A stretch of DNA of 64,000 nucleotides from Atopobiaceae bacterium. Lineage in GTDB: Bacteria > Actinomycetota > Coriobacteriia > Coriobacteriales > Atopobiaceae. Position numbers and translations under genes: made by a program. The notes beneath the pieces were generated by a model, which searched no databases, was not told where the DNA came from, and saw only the letters and a list, made by a program, of their open reading frames with translations. The DNA is taken from assembly GCA_022482785.1 (NCBI GenBank), contig JAKVON010000002.1, positions 62,001-126,000 on the forward strand, read 5' to 3'. Below are positions 26,579 through 35,448 of the stretch, piece after piece (the first letter of the stretch is position 1; each line of letters opens with the position of its first letter).

Positions 26579-27619
26579 ATGGAGAAGAAGGACCTGGACT
26601 GGGGTAGCCTCGGCTTCAGCTACATGAAGACCGACTACAGCTACGTCTGCAACTATCACGACGGGGCTTGGGAAGAGGGCGGCCTCACCACCGACCATAC
26701 CGTCGTGCTCTCCGAGTGCGCCGGCATCCTCCACTACTGCCAGGAGTGCTTCGAGGGACTCAAGGCCTATACCACCGAGTCCGGCGACATCGTCTGCTTC
26801 CGTCCCGACCTCAACGCGAAGCGCATGGCCGACTCCGAGAAGCGCCTCGTCATGCCGCAGTTCCCCGAGGACAAGTTCGTCGAGGCCGTCAAGCAGGTCG
26901 TCAAGGCCAACGCCGCCTGGGTGCCTCCCTTCGGCTCCGGCGCCACGCTCTACATCCGCCCGCTCATGTTCGCCACGGGCGAGGTCATCGGCGTCAAGCC
27001 GGCCGATGCCTACCAGTTCCGCATCCTCGTCACGCCGGTCGGCCCCTACTTCAAGGCCGGTGCCGGCAAGCCCATCACCATCTGCGTCGCCAAGTACGAC
27101 CGCGCCGCGCCCCACGGCACCGGCAACATCAAGGCCGGCCTCAACTACGCCATGTCGCTCTATCCCTATGAGCTGGCGCACAAGAACGGCTTCTCCGAGA
27201 ACCTCTACCTCGACTCCGAGACGCGCACCTACGTCGAGGAGACCGGCGGCGCCAACGTGCTGTTCGTCGACAAGGACGGCACGCTCGTGGTGCCCAAGTC
27301 GTTCACCGACTCCATCCTTCCCTCCATCACGCGCCGCTCGCTCGTGCACGTGGCCGAGCACATGCTCGGCATGAGGGTCGACGAGCGTCCGGTGAAGTTC
27401 CAGGAGGTGCTCGACGGCGAGTTCGTCGAGTGCGGCCTCTGCGGCACCGCGGCCGTCATCTCGCCCGTGGGCCACATCGTCGACGGCGACAAGGAGGTCA
27501 CCTTCGAGAAGGGCTGCGAGAAGATGGGCCCGGTCATGGAGAAGCTCCGCACCACGCTCACGGGCATCCAGTCCGGCGCGGTCGAAGGCCCCGAGGGCTG
27601 GGTCTGCAAGATCTGCTAG
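26579..27619 (+). CDS. ilvE: branched-chain amino acid aminotransferase
   Basis: 346 residues of the class IV aminotransferase fold, the longer bacterial/eukaryotic BCAT type. Visible are FEGLKAYTTESGDIVCFRPD, FGSGATLYIRPLMFATGE, GTGNIKAGLNYAMSLYPY with the PLP Lys (residue about 190), VEETGGANVLFV and GLCGTAAVISPVG. It transfers amino groups between leucine, isoleucine, valine and 2-oxoglutarate. The ATG at 26579 has AAGAGGAAAGAGGAG upstream. It is followed by a clear terminator at 27649, so it is monocistronic. Confidence 0.93.
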   Translation: MEKKDLDWGSLGFSYMKTDYSYVCNYHDGAWEEGGLTTDHTVVLSECAGILHYCQECFEGLKAYTTESGDIVCFRPDLNAKRMADSEKRLVMPQFPEDKFVEAVKQVVKANAAWVPPFGSGATLYIRPLMFATGEVIGVKPADAYQFRILVTPVGPYFKAGAGKPITICVAKYDRAAPHGTGNIKAGLNYAMSLYPYELAHKNGFSENLYLDSETRTYVEETGGANVLFVDKDGTLVVPKSFTDSILPSITRRSLVHVAEHMLGMRVDERPVKFQEVLDGEFVECGLCGTAAVISPVGHIVDGDKEVTFEKGCEKMGPVMEKLRTTLTGIQSGAVEGPEGWVCKIC

Positions 27620-27648
27620 CCCGTCTCGGCCGCCATGCGAACCAGCGA

Positions 27649-27676
27649 GGGCGTCGGCTTCGGCCGGCGCCCTTCT
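27649..27676 (+). terminator. intrinsic terminator after ilvE
   Basis: GGGCGTCGGC (27649-27658), TTCG tetraloop, GCCGGCGCCC (27663-27672), then TTCTT. One G-T pair in a 10-bp stem. Confidence 0.75.
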
Positions 27677-27820
27677 TCTCTCGGGCTCGGCTCCGGTCGG
27701 CAGACTACGCCGTTCGGGATGTTTCCGGGCCTTGCTCGGCGAGAAAACGTCCCGTTTAGCGTAGCCTGCACGGCTCGATGGGAGGGCTGGGGCGTGCGGG
27801 GCCCACAAGGCTCGTTGGCC

Positions 27821-27826
27821 TATAAT
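27821..27826 (+). promoter_or_regulatory. -10 element for hisS
   Basis: A consensus TATAAT in G+C-rich surroundings, 79 bases before the hisS start. No convincing -35 is present at 16-18 bases, so the promoter call rests on the -10 alone. Confidence 0.5.
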
Positions 27827-27904
27827 CTATCGACGTCGTCGCAGGAAGGCCTGACGAGACCCGTCCGGCTCGTGGCCTGCGGCAAGACCCGAAGGGACGC
27901 ACCG

Positions 27905-29224
27905 ATGCAGGCACAGAAGGCACCAGGCACGGAAGACCTCGTCGGCGGCTACATGCGCGCATGGCAGCGCATGTCCGACGTCGCGCGCGAGCTGTTCGGC
28001 ACCTATGGGTTCGATGCCATCGAGACCCCGTCGATGGAGCAGGTCGACGTGTTCGTGCACGGCATCGGCACCTCGACCGACGTCGTGCGCAAGGAGATGT
28101 TCCGCGTCATGAGCGGCACGCTCTGGGACAAGGTGCTCGAGCAGGGCTCCGAGCAGGGGCTCAAGCCCAAGCAGCGCCTGGCCCTGCGGCCGGAGGGAAC
28201 GGCCGGCGTGGTGCGCGCGGTGGTCGAGAACAACCTCGTGCCGCAGGGTGCCGCACCCGTCAAGTGCTGGTATGCCGAGCCGATGTTCCGCGGAGAGCGC
28301 CCGCAGAAGGGGCGCCTGCGCCAGTTCCATCAGGTGGGCCTCGAGTGGATCGGCGCGCCCGACCCCGCGGCCGATGCCGAGTGCATCATCATCCTCATGG
28401 AGTTCTACAGGCGCCTGGGGCTCGACCCTGCCAGGCTGCGTCTCAAGATCAACTCGATGGGCGACCCCGCCTGCCGGCCGGCCTATCGCGACTCCGTGCG
28501 CGCCTTCATCCTCGACCACGCCGACGAGATGTGCGAGGAGTGCCTCGAGCGTGCCGAGACCAACCCGCTGCGCGCCTTCGACTGCAAGAACGACCGCTGC
28601 CGCGAGGTCATGGAGGCCGCCCCGAAGGTGACCGACGCCCTCTGTGACGACTGCCGCTCGCACTACGAGCAGGTCAAGCGCTATCTCGACGAGGCAGGCG
28701 TGCCGTATGAGGAGGACCCGCGCCTCGTGCGCGGGCTCGACTACTACACCCGCACGGTCTTCGAGGTGGAGACGGCGGACGGCAACGGCCAGGGCTCGCT
28801 CGGCGGCGGCGGCCGCTATGACGGGCTGGTCGAGATCGAGGGGGGAAAGCCCACCCCGGGCATCGGCTTCGCCGTGGGCTTCGAGCGCATCATGATCGCG
28901 CTCGCCAACCAGGGCGTCGATCTGGCCGGACCGGAGCCGTCCTGCGTCTACGTGGCAAGCGCGTCGCCCGAGCAGCGCTCGGCCGTCTTCTCGGCCACGC
29001 TGGCGCTGCGCGCCGCGGGCATCCGCACCGAGGCCGACTACCAGGGACGCTCGCTCAAGAGCCAGTTCAAGCAGGCCGACAGGCTCGGCGCGCGCCTCTG
29101 CGTGGTGCTCGGCCCCGACGAGGTCGCCGCAGGCACGGCGACCGTTCGCGACATGGCCACCCACGAGCAGGAGAGCGTGGCCGCGGCCGGGCTTGCCGAT
29201 CGAGTGGCGGGGCTGCTCGCCTAG
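27905..29224 (+). CDS. hisS: histidine-tRNA ligase
   Basis: 439 residues of a class II synthetase, charging tRNA-His. Motif 1 region GFDAIETPSMEQVDVF, motif 2 RLALRPEGTAGVVRAV with FRGERPQKGRLRQFHQVG, the histidine-specific LVRGLDYYTRTVFEV, and motif 3 PGIGFAVGFERIMIA are all present. The C-terminal anticodon domain begins at about residue 345 (SCVYVASASPEQR). ATG 27905 is chosen since the product then starts just ahead of the conserved GTEDLV. Its stop shares the palindromic CTAG with the stop of the converging TelA gene. Confidence 0.95.
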   Translation: MQAQKAPGTEDLVGGYMRAWQRMSDVARELFGTYGFDAIETPSMEQVDVFVHGIGTSTDVVRKEMFRVMSGTLWDKVLEQGSEQGLKPKQRLALRPEGTAGVVRAVVENNLVPQGAAPVKCWYAEPMFRGERPQKGRLRQFHQVGLEWIGAPDPAADAECIIILMEFYRRLGLDPARLRLKINSMGDPACRPAYRDSVRAFILDHADEMCEECLERAETNPLRAFDCKNDRCREVMEAAPKVTDALCDDCRSHYEQVKRYLDEAGVPYEEDPRLVRGLDYYTRTVFEVETADGNGQGSLGGGGRYDGLVEIEGGKPTPGIGFAVGFERIMIALANQGVDLAGPEPSCVYVASASPEQRSAVFSATLALRAAGIRTEADYQGRSLKSQFKQADRLGARLCVVLGPDEVAAGTATVRDMATHEQESVAAAGLADRVAGLLA

Positions 29225-30393
29225 CCCTTCGCGGCCTCGAGCAGCTTGCTCTTGAGCTGGTCCTCCATCGCGGAGAGCTGGGCCTCTGCGGCGATGCGCT
29301 TCTCCTTGCCCTCGGCCTGGATCTTCGCGACCTCGTCGAGCGTCGAGATGAGCGACTCGTTGGTGTGCTGGAGGGTCTCCATGTCGACGATGCCGCGCTC
29401 CGACTCCCTCGCGCTCTCGATGGTGGCCGTCTTGAGGGTGTCCGCGTTCTTCCTGAGCAGCTCGTTCGTCATGTCGGTGACCTCCCGCTGGGCCTTGGCC
29501 GCCTGGGTGGTGTGCTCTATGCCCATGGCGATGACCATCTGGTTCTTCCAGAGGGGGATGGTGTTCACGAGGGTCGACTGGATCTTCTCGGCCATGACGG
29601 CGTCCGAGCTCTGCACCAGGCGGATCTGGGGGGCGGTCTGGATGGCCACCTCGCGCGTGAGCTCGAGGTCGTAGACGCGCTTCTCGAAGCGGTCGAGCTG
29701 GGCGGCGAGGTCCTTGGCGGCCTGCGCGTCGGTGGCGAGCCCCGACTTCTCGGCCTTGGCCTGAGCCGCGGGGAGGTCCTTCTCGCGCATCTCGGCGAGC
29801 TTCTCCTTGCCGGCCATGATGTACATGGTCAGCTCCTTGAAGTGGGCCTCGTTGAGGTCGTACATGCGGTCGAGCACGTCGATGTCCTTGAGGAGCGCCA
29901 CCTGGTGGTTCTCGAGGGTCTCGGAGATGGCCGTGACGTTGGTCTCCACCTTGTCGTACTTGACCTTCATTATGTCGAGCTTGTTCTTCTGCTTGTGGAG
30001 GAAGGCGAGCGGGCCCTTGCCCTCGTCGTCGACGTCGAAGTTCCTGAGCTGGGTGACGAGCGACGAGATGCTGTTGCCCACCTCGCCGAGGTCCTTCGTG
30101 CGCACGCTCTCGAGCGTCTTCTCCGAGAAGTCGGCCATCTTCTTCTGCGACCCGACGCCATAGCCGAGGACCGCGCCCGAGTTCGTGAGGTCGATCTGCC
30201 TCACGAACTCCTCGACCTTCCTCTTGTCGTCGTCCGAGAGGATCGAGTCGTCGAGCGCCTTCTCCTGCCTCGCGGCCGCGGTGATGTCCTCCGTGGGCGC
30301 GGCCGGCGCCTGGGCAAGGGCCTCGGTCTCGGTGTCGCCGAACTCGAGCGTGGGCTCGAGGGCCTCGTCCGCCGCCTTGCCGTTCTCTGCCAT
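29221..30393 (-). CDS. toxic anion resistance protein (TelA family)
   Basis: 390 residues of the TelA family (tellurite/toxic anion resistance): long helical, probably coiled-coil protein without membrane segments. The conserved middle runs KYDKVETNVTAISETLENHQ, DIDVLDRMYDLNEAHFKELT and TAPQIRLVQSSDAVMAEKIQ, then IPLWKNQMVIAMGIEH. The N-terminal 40 residues are acidic and variable. The role is envelope stress or anion resistance, mechanism unknown. Of two adjacent ATGs the second (30393) has GAGGAG at the proper distance. It lies 20 bases after the XpaC-like gene; telA and xpaC commonly form one operon. Confidence 0.87.
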   Translation of the reverse strand: MAENGKAADEALEPTLEFGDTETEALAQAPAAPTEDITAAARQEKALDDSILSDDDKRKVEEFVRQIDLTNSGAVLGYGVGSQKKMADFSEKTLESVRTKDLGEVGNSISSLVTQLRNFDVDDEGKGPLAFLHKQKNKLDIMKVKYDKVETNVTAISETLENHQVALLKDIDVLDRMYDLNEAHFKELTMYIMAGKEKLAEMREKDLPAAQAKAEKSGLATDAQAAKDLAAQLDRFEKRVYDLELTREVAIQTAPQIRLVQSSDAVMAEKIQSTLVNTIPLWKNQMVIAMGIEHTTQAAKAQREVTDMTNELLRKNADTLKTATIESARESERGIVDMETLQHTNESLISTLDEVAKIQAEGKEKRIAAEAQLSAMEDQLKSKLLEAAKG

Positions 30394-30413
30394 CATGGCT
30401 CCTCTCGGTCGTG

Positions 30414-31452
30414 CTAGCCGTTGCGTGCCTGGTCCTTGCCGTCCTGCGTGCCCGTTCCCTTGGTGAGGCCTTCCTGCTCCATCATGGTCTTCATGACGTG
30501 GATGTCCGAGGAGATGTCCCACGCCTCGTCTTGAACGTGCTGTCGAGCACCTGCTCGAAGGCGCCGTTGATGGTGTCCATCGTGTCCGAGATCTCCGCCT
30601 TGGTGGCCGCGACGTTCTTGACGTCGAGGCCCTTGCGGTCGAGCTCGGAGTAGGCCGTGACGAGCTTCACGGTGGTGGGGAGGTAGTAGCTCATGAAGCG
30701 GCGCAGGTCTCCGGCGGAGGCAGGGCTTCTTCTGCACCTGCTCGAGGATCCTGCGCACGGTCGTCTCGAGGCGGTCGAGCTTCTGGGTCATGGCCGCGTC
30801 CCCGACGCTCGCCTTGCACGAGTCGATCGTCCGGATGGCGGCATTGCCCGCGTCGAGGATCTGCTGCACCTCCTGGGGGGCGTCCTCTCCCGTCGCCTGC
30901 CAGGTCTGGGCAGCCGCGTAGGCGTCCTCGGTGAGGAAGAGGGTGGAGCCGTCGTCGGTGATGCGCCCGTGGGGGAGGAGCCCCTGCTTGTAGGCGATGG
31001 CGAGGTCCTTGCGCACGTCCGCCTCGGTGCGGCCTGCGCCCTGGGCGAGCTCGGATATGGCGACGGTTGCGCGCGTCCCGCAGAGCTGGGCGTAGGTCGA
31101 GAGATGCCGCGCGAGCGCGCTGCGCCTGCGCCCGGTCGCGGCCATTCCGACGCCGGCGGCGATGACGCAGGCGAAGACGAGGGCGGCCACGCTCGTTCCC
31201 AGCGTCGAGAGGCCGAAGGCCAGGAGGAACAGCATGATGAGGTCGACGCTCGCGCCGATGAGGGCGACCACCATGCCGGCGGAGAACTGGAGCTGTCCCG
31301 ACCTGCGGTCCTCTGGGCGCTGGATGATGTAGGGCGACGGCTCCGATGCCGCGAGGCCCACCTTCTTGGCCACGCGGGCGAGCGAGGTCGAGACGCTCTT
31401 CGAGAGGCCGCTGAAGTCGCCCTTGCCTATGGCGTCCTGAGACGAGTCCCAT
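30414..31452 (-). pseudogene. XpaC-like (5-bromo-4-chloroindolyl phosphate hydrolysis family) protein, frameshifted
   Basis: The middle frame has a two-helix membrane region (VVALIGASVDLIMLFLLAFG, VAALVFACVIAAGVGMA) then a helical domain. The next frame carries FMSYYLPTTVKLVTAYSELD, the XpaC family core, and the last carries DISSDIHVMKTMMEQEGL. Breaks are an extra base at 30722, a missing base at 30530/30531, and one at the N-terminus near 31440 where ATG 31452 (AAGGGA upstream) is out of frame. Net correction gives 345 residues. It pairs with TelA downstream. Conservation on both sides of every break suggests sequence error rather than decay. Confidence 0.7.
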
Positions 31453-31609
31453 CACGTCCCTTGCCGACGTCGCTTGTGTCCTGTGCTCCCATTCGAGATG
31501 ACCCCCGCGTCACGACGGAATGCCTCGCGTGCGTTTGACCACATGCACTATCATGCCCCATCGCATCCCGTTGCTGCACGAGCTTCTCGCGTCGGCTATG
31601 CTCAATGAC

Positions 31610-32539
31610 ATGGGAGAAGCGAAGCCATACGCGCTCGTCGACGCGACCCCAGGCGCCGTGCGCCTGCGGGTCCGCGAGTCCACGGACGCTCAGGCCCTGC
31701 TCCTCGCCCTCGGCTGCTCGCGGGCCACGGCGTCGCGGGCGCTGTCGGAAGGCAGGCTCACGGTGGGCGGCCACGCCCTGCTCGCACGGGAGGCCCTGCC
31801 TGCCGGTGCCGTCGTGCGTCTCGCGTTCCTGCGGACCGCGCCTGCAGGAACGGCTGCGATGGCCCCTGCCGCCATCCTCTACGAGGACCGCTTCCTGCTG
31901 GCTGCCGACAAGCCCGCGGGGCTGCTGGTCCACGGCGATGGAACGGGCGCGGAGACCCTCTCGGACCGGGTGGGGGCCCATCTCGCCCGGGAGGGGATTC
32001 CCGCGAGCGCCCAGGCGATCCAGCGCCTTGACGTGGACACCACGGGCCTCGTCCTCTTCTCTCCTCGCCGCGGAGGATCCAGCCGGCGCTTGACCGCATG
32101 GTGGCCGGGCGTGGGGTCAGGAAGCGCTACCTCGCGGTCGTCCGCGGCGAGTACCCGTCGGGCGAGCGGGTCATCTCTCGTCCCCATAGGCCGGGACCGC
32201 CACGACGCCAGGCGCATGCGCGTAGGCGCCTCGGGAAAGCCGGCCGTGACCAGGGCGTCGCGGATCGCGTCTTCCGGCGGCAGGTCGCTGCTGCTCGTGG
32301 AGATCCTCACGGGAAGGCGCCACCAGATCCGCGTCCACCTCGCCTCCCAGGGATTCCCCATCGAGGGCGATCCGCTCTACGGGGGCGTCGGCGGCTCGAG
32401 CGACTCTCGCGACGGCCTCATGCTCCATGCCTACGAGGAGCGCCTCGCCCATCCGGTGACAGGCGAGGCGCTCGTGATCCGCACTCCTTGGCCCGAGCGG
32501 TTCGGGCGGTCGTTCCCCGAGATGACGATCGGGGAGTAG
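31610..32539 (+). pseudogene. RluA-family pseudouridine synthase with S4 domain, frameshifted
   Basis: The N-terminus carries an S4 RNA-binding domain (LGCSRATASRALSEGRLTVG), then the synthase domain with KPAGLLVHG and the catalytic Asp in IQRLDVDTTGLVLFS. The frame then slips at 32063, near 32085 and in the CCCC at 32182-32185. Between slips it reads RKRYLAVVRGEYPSGERV, and it ends with RHQIRVHLASQGFPIEGDPL. Removing three bases gives one 308-residue protein, so three insertions within 125 bases are implied. It would isomerise uridine in rRNA or tRNA. A TATGCT seven bases before the ATG and no ribosome-binding site suggest a leaderless message. Confidence 0.72.
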
Positions 32540-32543
32540 GCCT

Positions 32544-35267
32544 CTAGGCGAGGGCGCACCTCTCGGTGGCGCGCAGGATGCCTCCCCAGTTGTCATCCCA
32601 GTAGCTGTGGATGTTGATCTCGTGGCCGGTTTGGTCTCCCGGCTGGCCTCCTTCGATGCCGCCCCACTCGTTGCCGCTCGCCTGGGCGAGCTGGGTCGAG
32701 TTGATCATCGCGGCCGTGTGCTCGCCCTCGTTCAGGAGGATGTCCCCGGCCTGGAGGTCTGAGGTAGAGAAGCTGCTGATCCACTCCCACCCGCGCGCGA
32801 CGAGGTTGGAGCGCATGTCGCCGGTGTAGCTGGCACCGCCGGTGTCGTAGCCGGCCCAGCGCAGGCAGCTGATGACGAGGCTCGAGCAATCGTAGTCGCC
32901 CCTCTCGCCCCAGCGGTAGTCCTGGTCGTAGCCATGGCTGTCGTCGTTGGCCATGTTCACCATGTTGTTGACGAAGTTCTGCACGCGGACGCGGAAGCCG
33001 GCGACGGAGGCCGACATGATGTGCCAGCCTTGGGCGGCGGTCCCGTTGTTCGACCAGATCCATGCGTTCGTGCCGTTCGCCGTGCCGCCGCCGGCCGCAT
33101 CGAGCACCCTCCCGCCGACGGCGGAGATGATCTGGAGGCCGTTCTCGCCGAACGAGAAGCGCCATTTCTGCGCGACCGAACCGTCGGTCGCCCACTGCTG
33201 GACGTTCGTGCCGTTCGCGTTGACGCCGTTGTCGACATCGAGCGAGGAGGCCGCCACGCAGGACCTGATGCCGAAATAGCCCCCGCCCAACGATACGAGG
33301 TACCACGTCTGCGCATCCGAGCCGTTGGCCTGCCAGAGCTGGACGTTGGCACCATTGGCGGCGGAGCCGGCGGAGATGTCCAGGCGCAGGTTGGAATTGG
33401 TCCCCGCGGCGAACTGGACGTAGCCGGCATCGACGAGGTCGCAGGCAGAGAGCGTCCATCCCTGTGCCCTCGTCCCGTTGGACGCATAGGTCTGGACGTT
33501 CGTCCCGTTCGCGGAGCTGCCGGCGAGGACGTCGACGACGCGCCCGGAGGGGCTGACGAAGGAGTAGCCGACGCCGATGACGTACGAGGGCGACCAGGAG
33601 AACCGGGTCGCGCCCTGGCAGACGTTGGTGCCCGACTCCATGAGGTAGAGGCCGCTGGCGATGTTGCGGATGTAGTAGGAGCCGTTGGACCTCGTGACGT
33701 ACCAGCGCTGGGCGTAGGTGCCGTTCGAGTCGTAGATCTGTACGTTGGCCCCGGAGGCTATCGAGCCGCCCGAGACGTCGAGGGCCTTGCCGCCGCCGAC
33801 CCCACTCAGAATGGAGTAGCTGCCGTTGGCGATCGTGGGAATCGAGTAGGTCGAGAGCTTCCGCGCCTGGCCGTTGGAGCCGTTCGCGTCGAGGGCGCTC
33901 AGGACGCTGCCGCTCAGGTTCAGGTAGAGACCCGAGCAACGCGACACGATGGACAGGGAGCTGGCCGAGCCGATGAGCGACCAGAGCTGGCTCGCCGCCC
34001 CGGAGATCGCGCTCTGGACGATTGGGGCGCCGGGGATCAGGTCGCCGTTCGCGACGGCGAGCGCCTTCCCGGAGTTCAGGTTCACGATGCGGTAGTAGCT
34101 GCCCAGCTTCTGGAGAGAGTATCCCTGCGCAAGGGTGAGGTTCGAGTCGTAGCCCTGCGCCGTCGCCCCGTCAGCCGTCGAGGCGCCGACGATGTCGACG
34201 ACCTTGCCGTTGGACCTGTTCGCGATCGTGACGAAGCCGGATGCGATCGAGCCGGCGCTCGTGCTCGAGGCGGGCACGGAGGCCGTCGTCGCCCCGTTCG
34301 AGGAGTATTGGTACATCTCCCACGACTGGGCAGGCGTCCCGTTCTCGTTCCATATCTGGATGTTCGCGCCGTCGGCGGTGTTCGCCCCGGAGAGGTCGAG
34401 CACGTAGATGCTGTTGAGATAGCTCGCGAAGCTCACGGTCTTGTGGGCGGCGGAGGAGCCGATGAGGTAGGCGTACCAACGCTGCGCGTTCGAGCCGTTG
34501 CCCTCCCATTGCTGCACGTTCGCGCCTGCGAACGCCTTGCCGCCCGGCACGTCGAGGTACTTTCCGCTGGCGACGTTCTGGATGGTGCAGGTGCCGTCGG
34601 AGCGGACCACGATCTTCCAGCGCTGCGCGTTGGTGCCGTTCGATTCGTAGAGCTGGACGTTCGCGCCGTTGTCATGGGAGGCGCCGACCACGTCGACGAC
34701 CTTGCGGGTCTGGCTCCCGTTGCTCGTGGCGTCGCTCCTGAGCACGCAGTCGTACGTGCCCTCGGACAAGGTCGCCCGGGAGGAGGACTGGGCCGTGGCC
34801 TCTGTCGATGCCGTCTGGCCGGAGACCGAGGCGCCTGCGGAGGTCGCTGATGCCGTCGAGCTCGTGCCCGGCTTCTGGGCGCTTGACTCCTGCGAGGGGG
34901 TGGCCTCCGCGGTCGTGGCGGCGGTCGTCTCCTTGGCCGTGGTGGCCCCGGAGGTCGTCGGGGCCTTCTCGGCCGTCGCGGCGGATGCCGCCGTCCCGCT
35001 CGACTTCGAGGGGGCGCTGGCCTCCGACGACGTTGCGGGGGAGGAGGCGGACGTCGAGGATTTCGTCGAAGTCGAAGTCGAAGTCGAAGTCGAAGTCGAA
35101 GTCGAAGTCGAAGCCGAAGCCGTCGCGGCGGATGCCGTCGCGGCCGCGGTCGACGTGGTCGTGGCCGTCGTCTTGGTCGCGGCGACCGCTGGTGCGGGGA
35201 TTGCGACGAGGCACGCCGCGAGGGCGAAGGGGATGGCCAGCCTGGCCGAGATGGTGCGAGGGCTCAT
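32544..35267 (-). CDS. secreted ricin-repeat protein with C-terminal peptidoglycan amidase (Amidase_5/NlpC-P60-like) domain
   Basis: 907 residues, exported: signal peptide SARLAIPFALAACLVAIPAP (residues about 7-26). Residues 30-165 form a Ser/Thr/Ala linker with an (ST)n run. Residues about 170-740 contain twelve beta-trefoil lectin repeats, marked by NAQRW, PAQSW, YAQRW, RAQGW, DAQTW, VAQKW and degenerate versions, so four ricin-type domains. The last 140 residues are a cysteine amidase: YDCSSLVISCLRWAG (Cys), EHTAAMINSTQ (His), then HEINIHSYWDDNWGGILR, as in phage-type Amidase_5 endolysins. It probably binds glycans and trims peptidoglycan. ATG 35267 follows GGAG by six bases. Convergent with the RluA gene. 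Confidence 0.85.
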   Translation of the reverse strand: MSPRTISARLAIPFALAACLVAIPAPAVAATKTTATTTSTAAATASAATASASTSTSTSTSTSTSTSTKSSTSASSPATSSEASAPSKSSGTAASAATAEKAPTTSGATTAKETTAATTAEATPSQESSAQKPGTSSTASATSAGASVSGQTASTEATAQSSSRATLSEGTYDCVLRSDATSNGSQTRKVVDVVGASHDNGANVQLYESNGTNAQRWKIVVRSDGTCTIQNVASGKYLDVPGGKAFAGANVQQWEGNGSNAQRWYAYLIGSSAAHKTVSFASYLNSIYVLDLSGANTADGANIQIWNENGTPAQSWEMYQYSSNGATTASVPASSTSAGSIASGFVTIANRSNGKVVDIVGASTADGATAQGYDSNLTLAQGYSLQKLGSYYRIVNLNSGKALAVANGDLIPGAPIVQSAISGAASQLWSLIGSASSLSIVSRCSGLYLNLSGSVLSALDANGSNGQARKLSTYSIPTIANGSYSILSGVGGGKALDVSGGSIASGANVQIYDSNGTYAQRWYVTRSNGSYYIRNIASGLYLMESGTNVCQGATRFSWSPSYVIGVGYSFVSPSGRVVDVLAGSSANGTNVQTYASNGTRAQGWTLSACDLVDAGYVQFAAGTNSNLRLDISAGSAANGANVQLWQANGSDAQTWYLVSLGGGYFGIRSCVAASSLDVDNGVNANGTNVQQWATDGSVAQKWRFSFGENGLQIISAVGGRVLDAAGGGTANGTNAWIWSNNGTAAQGWHIMSASVAGFRVRVQNFVNNMVNMANDDSHGYDQDYRWGERGDYDCSSLVISCLRWAGYDTGGASYTGDMRSNLVARGWEWISSFSTSDLQAGDILLNEGEHTAAMINSTQLAQASGNEWGGIEGGQPGDQTGHEINIHSYWDDNWGGILRATERCALA
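35065..35112. repeat. hexanucleotide tandem repeat, eight copies
   Basis: GTCGAA repeated eight times without interruption, followed by GCCGAA variants. On the minus strand it encodes the Ser-Thr run of the linker in the secreted amidase. Because the unit is six bases, copy-number change alters linker length without breaking the frame. Confidence 0.9.
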
Positions 35268-35384
35268 AGGGGGCTCCAAACTGATTGGAAAAACAAACTA
35301 GCATTTCAATCATACCGCGATGGCGACCTGAATCCAACCTGTCATCGCATATGTGGCAGATGAGGGCAGGCTCGCCTCCGTGGT

Positions 35385-35412
35385 TTGCGGAGCGTTCCCT
35401 TCGGGTTAGGAT
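35385..35412 (+). promoter_or_regulatory. putative promoter of the hydrogenase locus
   Basis: TTGCGG (35385-35390), 16-base spacer, TAGGAT (35407-35412), 37 bases before the first hydrogenase gene. Confidence 0.45.
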
Positions 35413-35448
35413 GGAGCCGACAGCCATCTCTTCAAGAGGGGAGTCGCC

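Noticed and set aside
27620-27904. Possible T-box leader before hisS
   Set aside because: The conserved T-box sequence and antiterminator fold are absent; only an ilvE terminator and a -10 element are visible.
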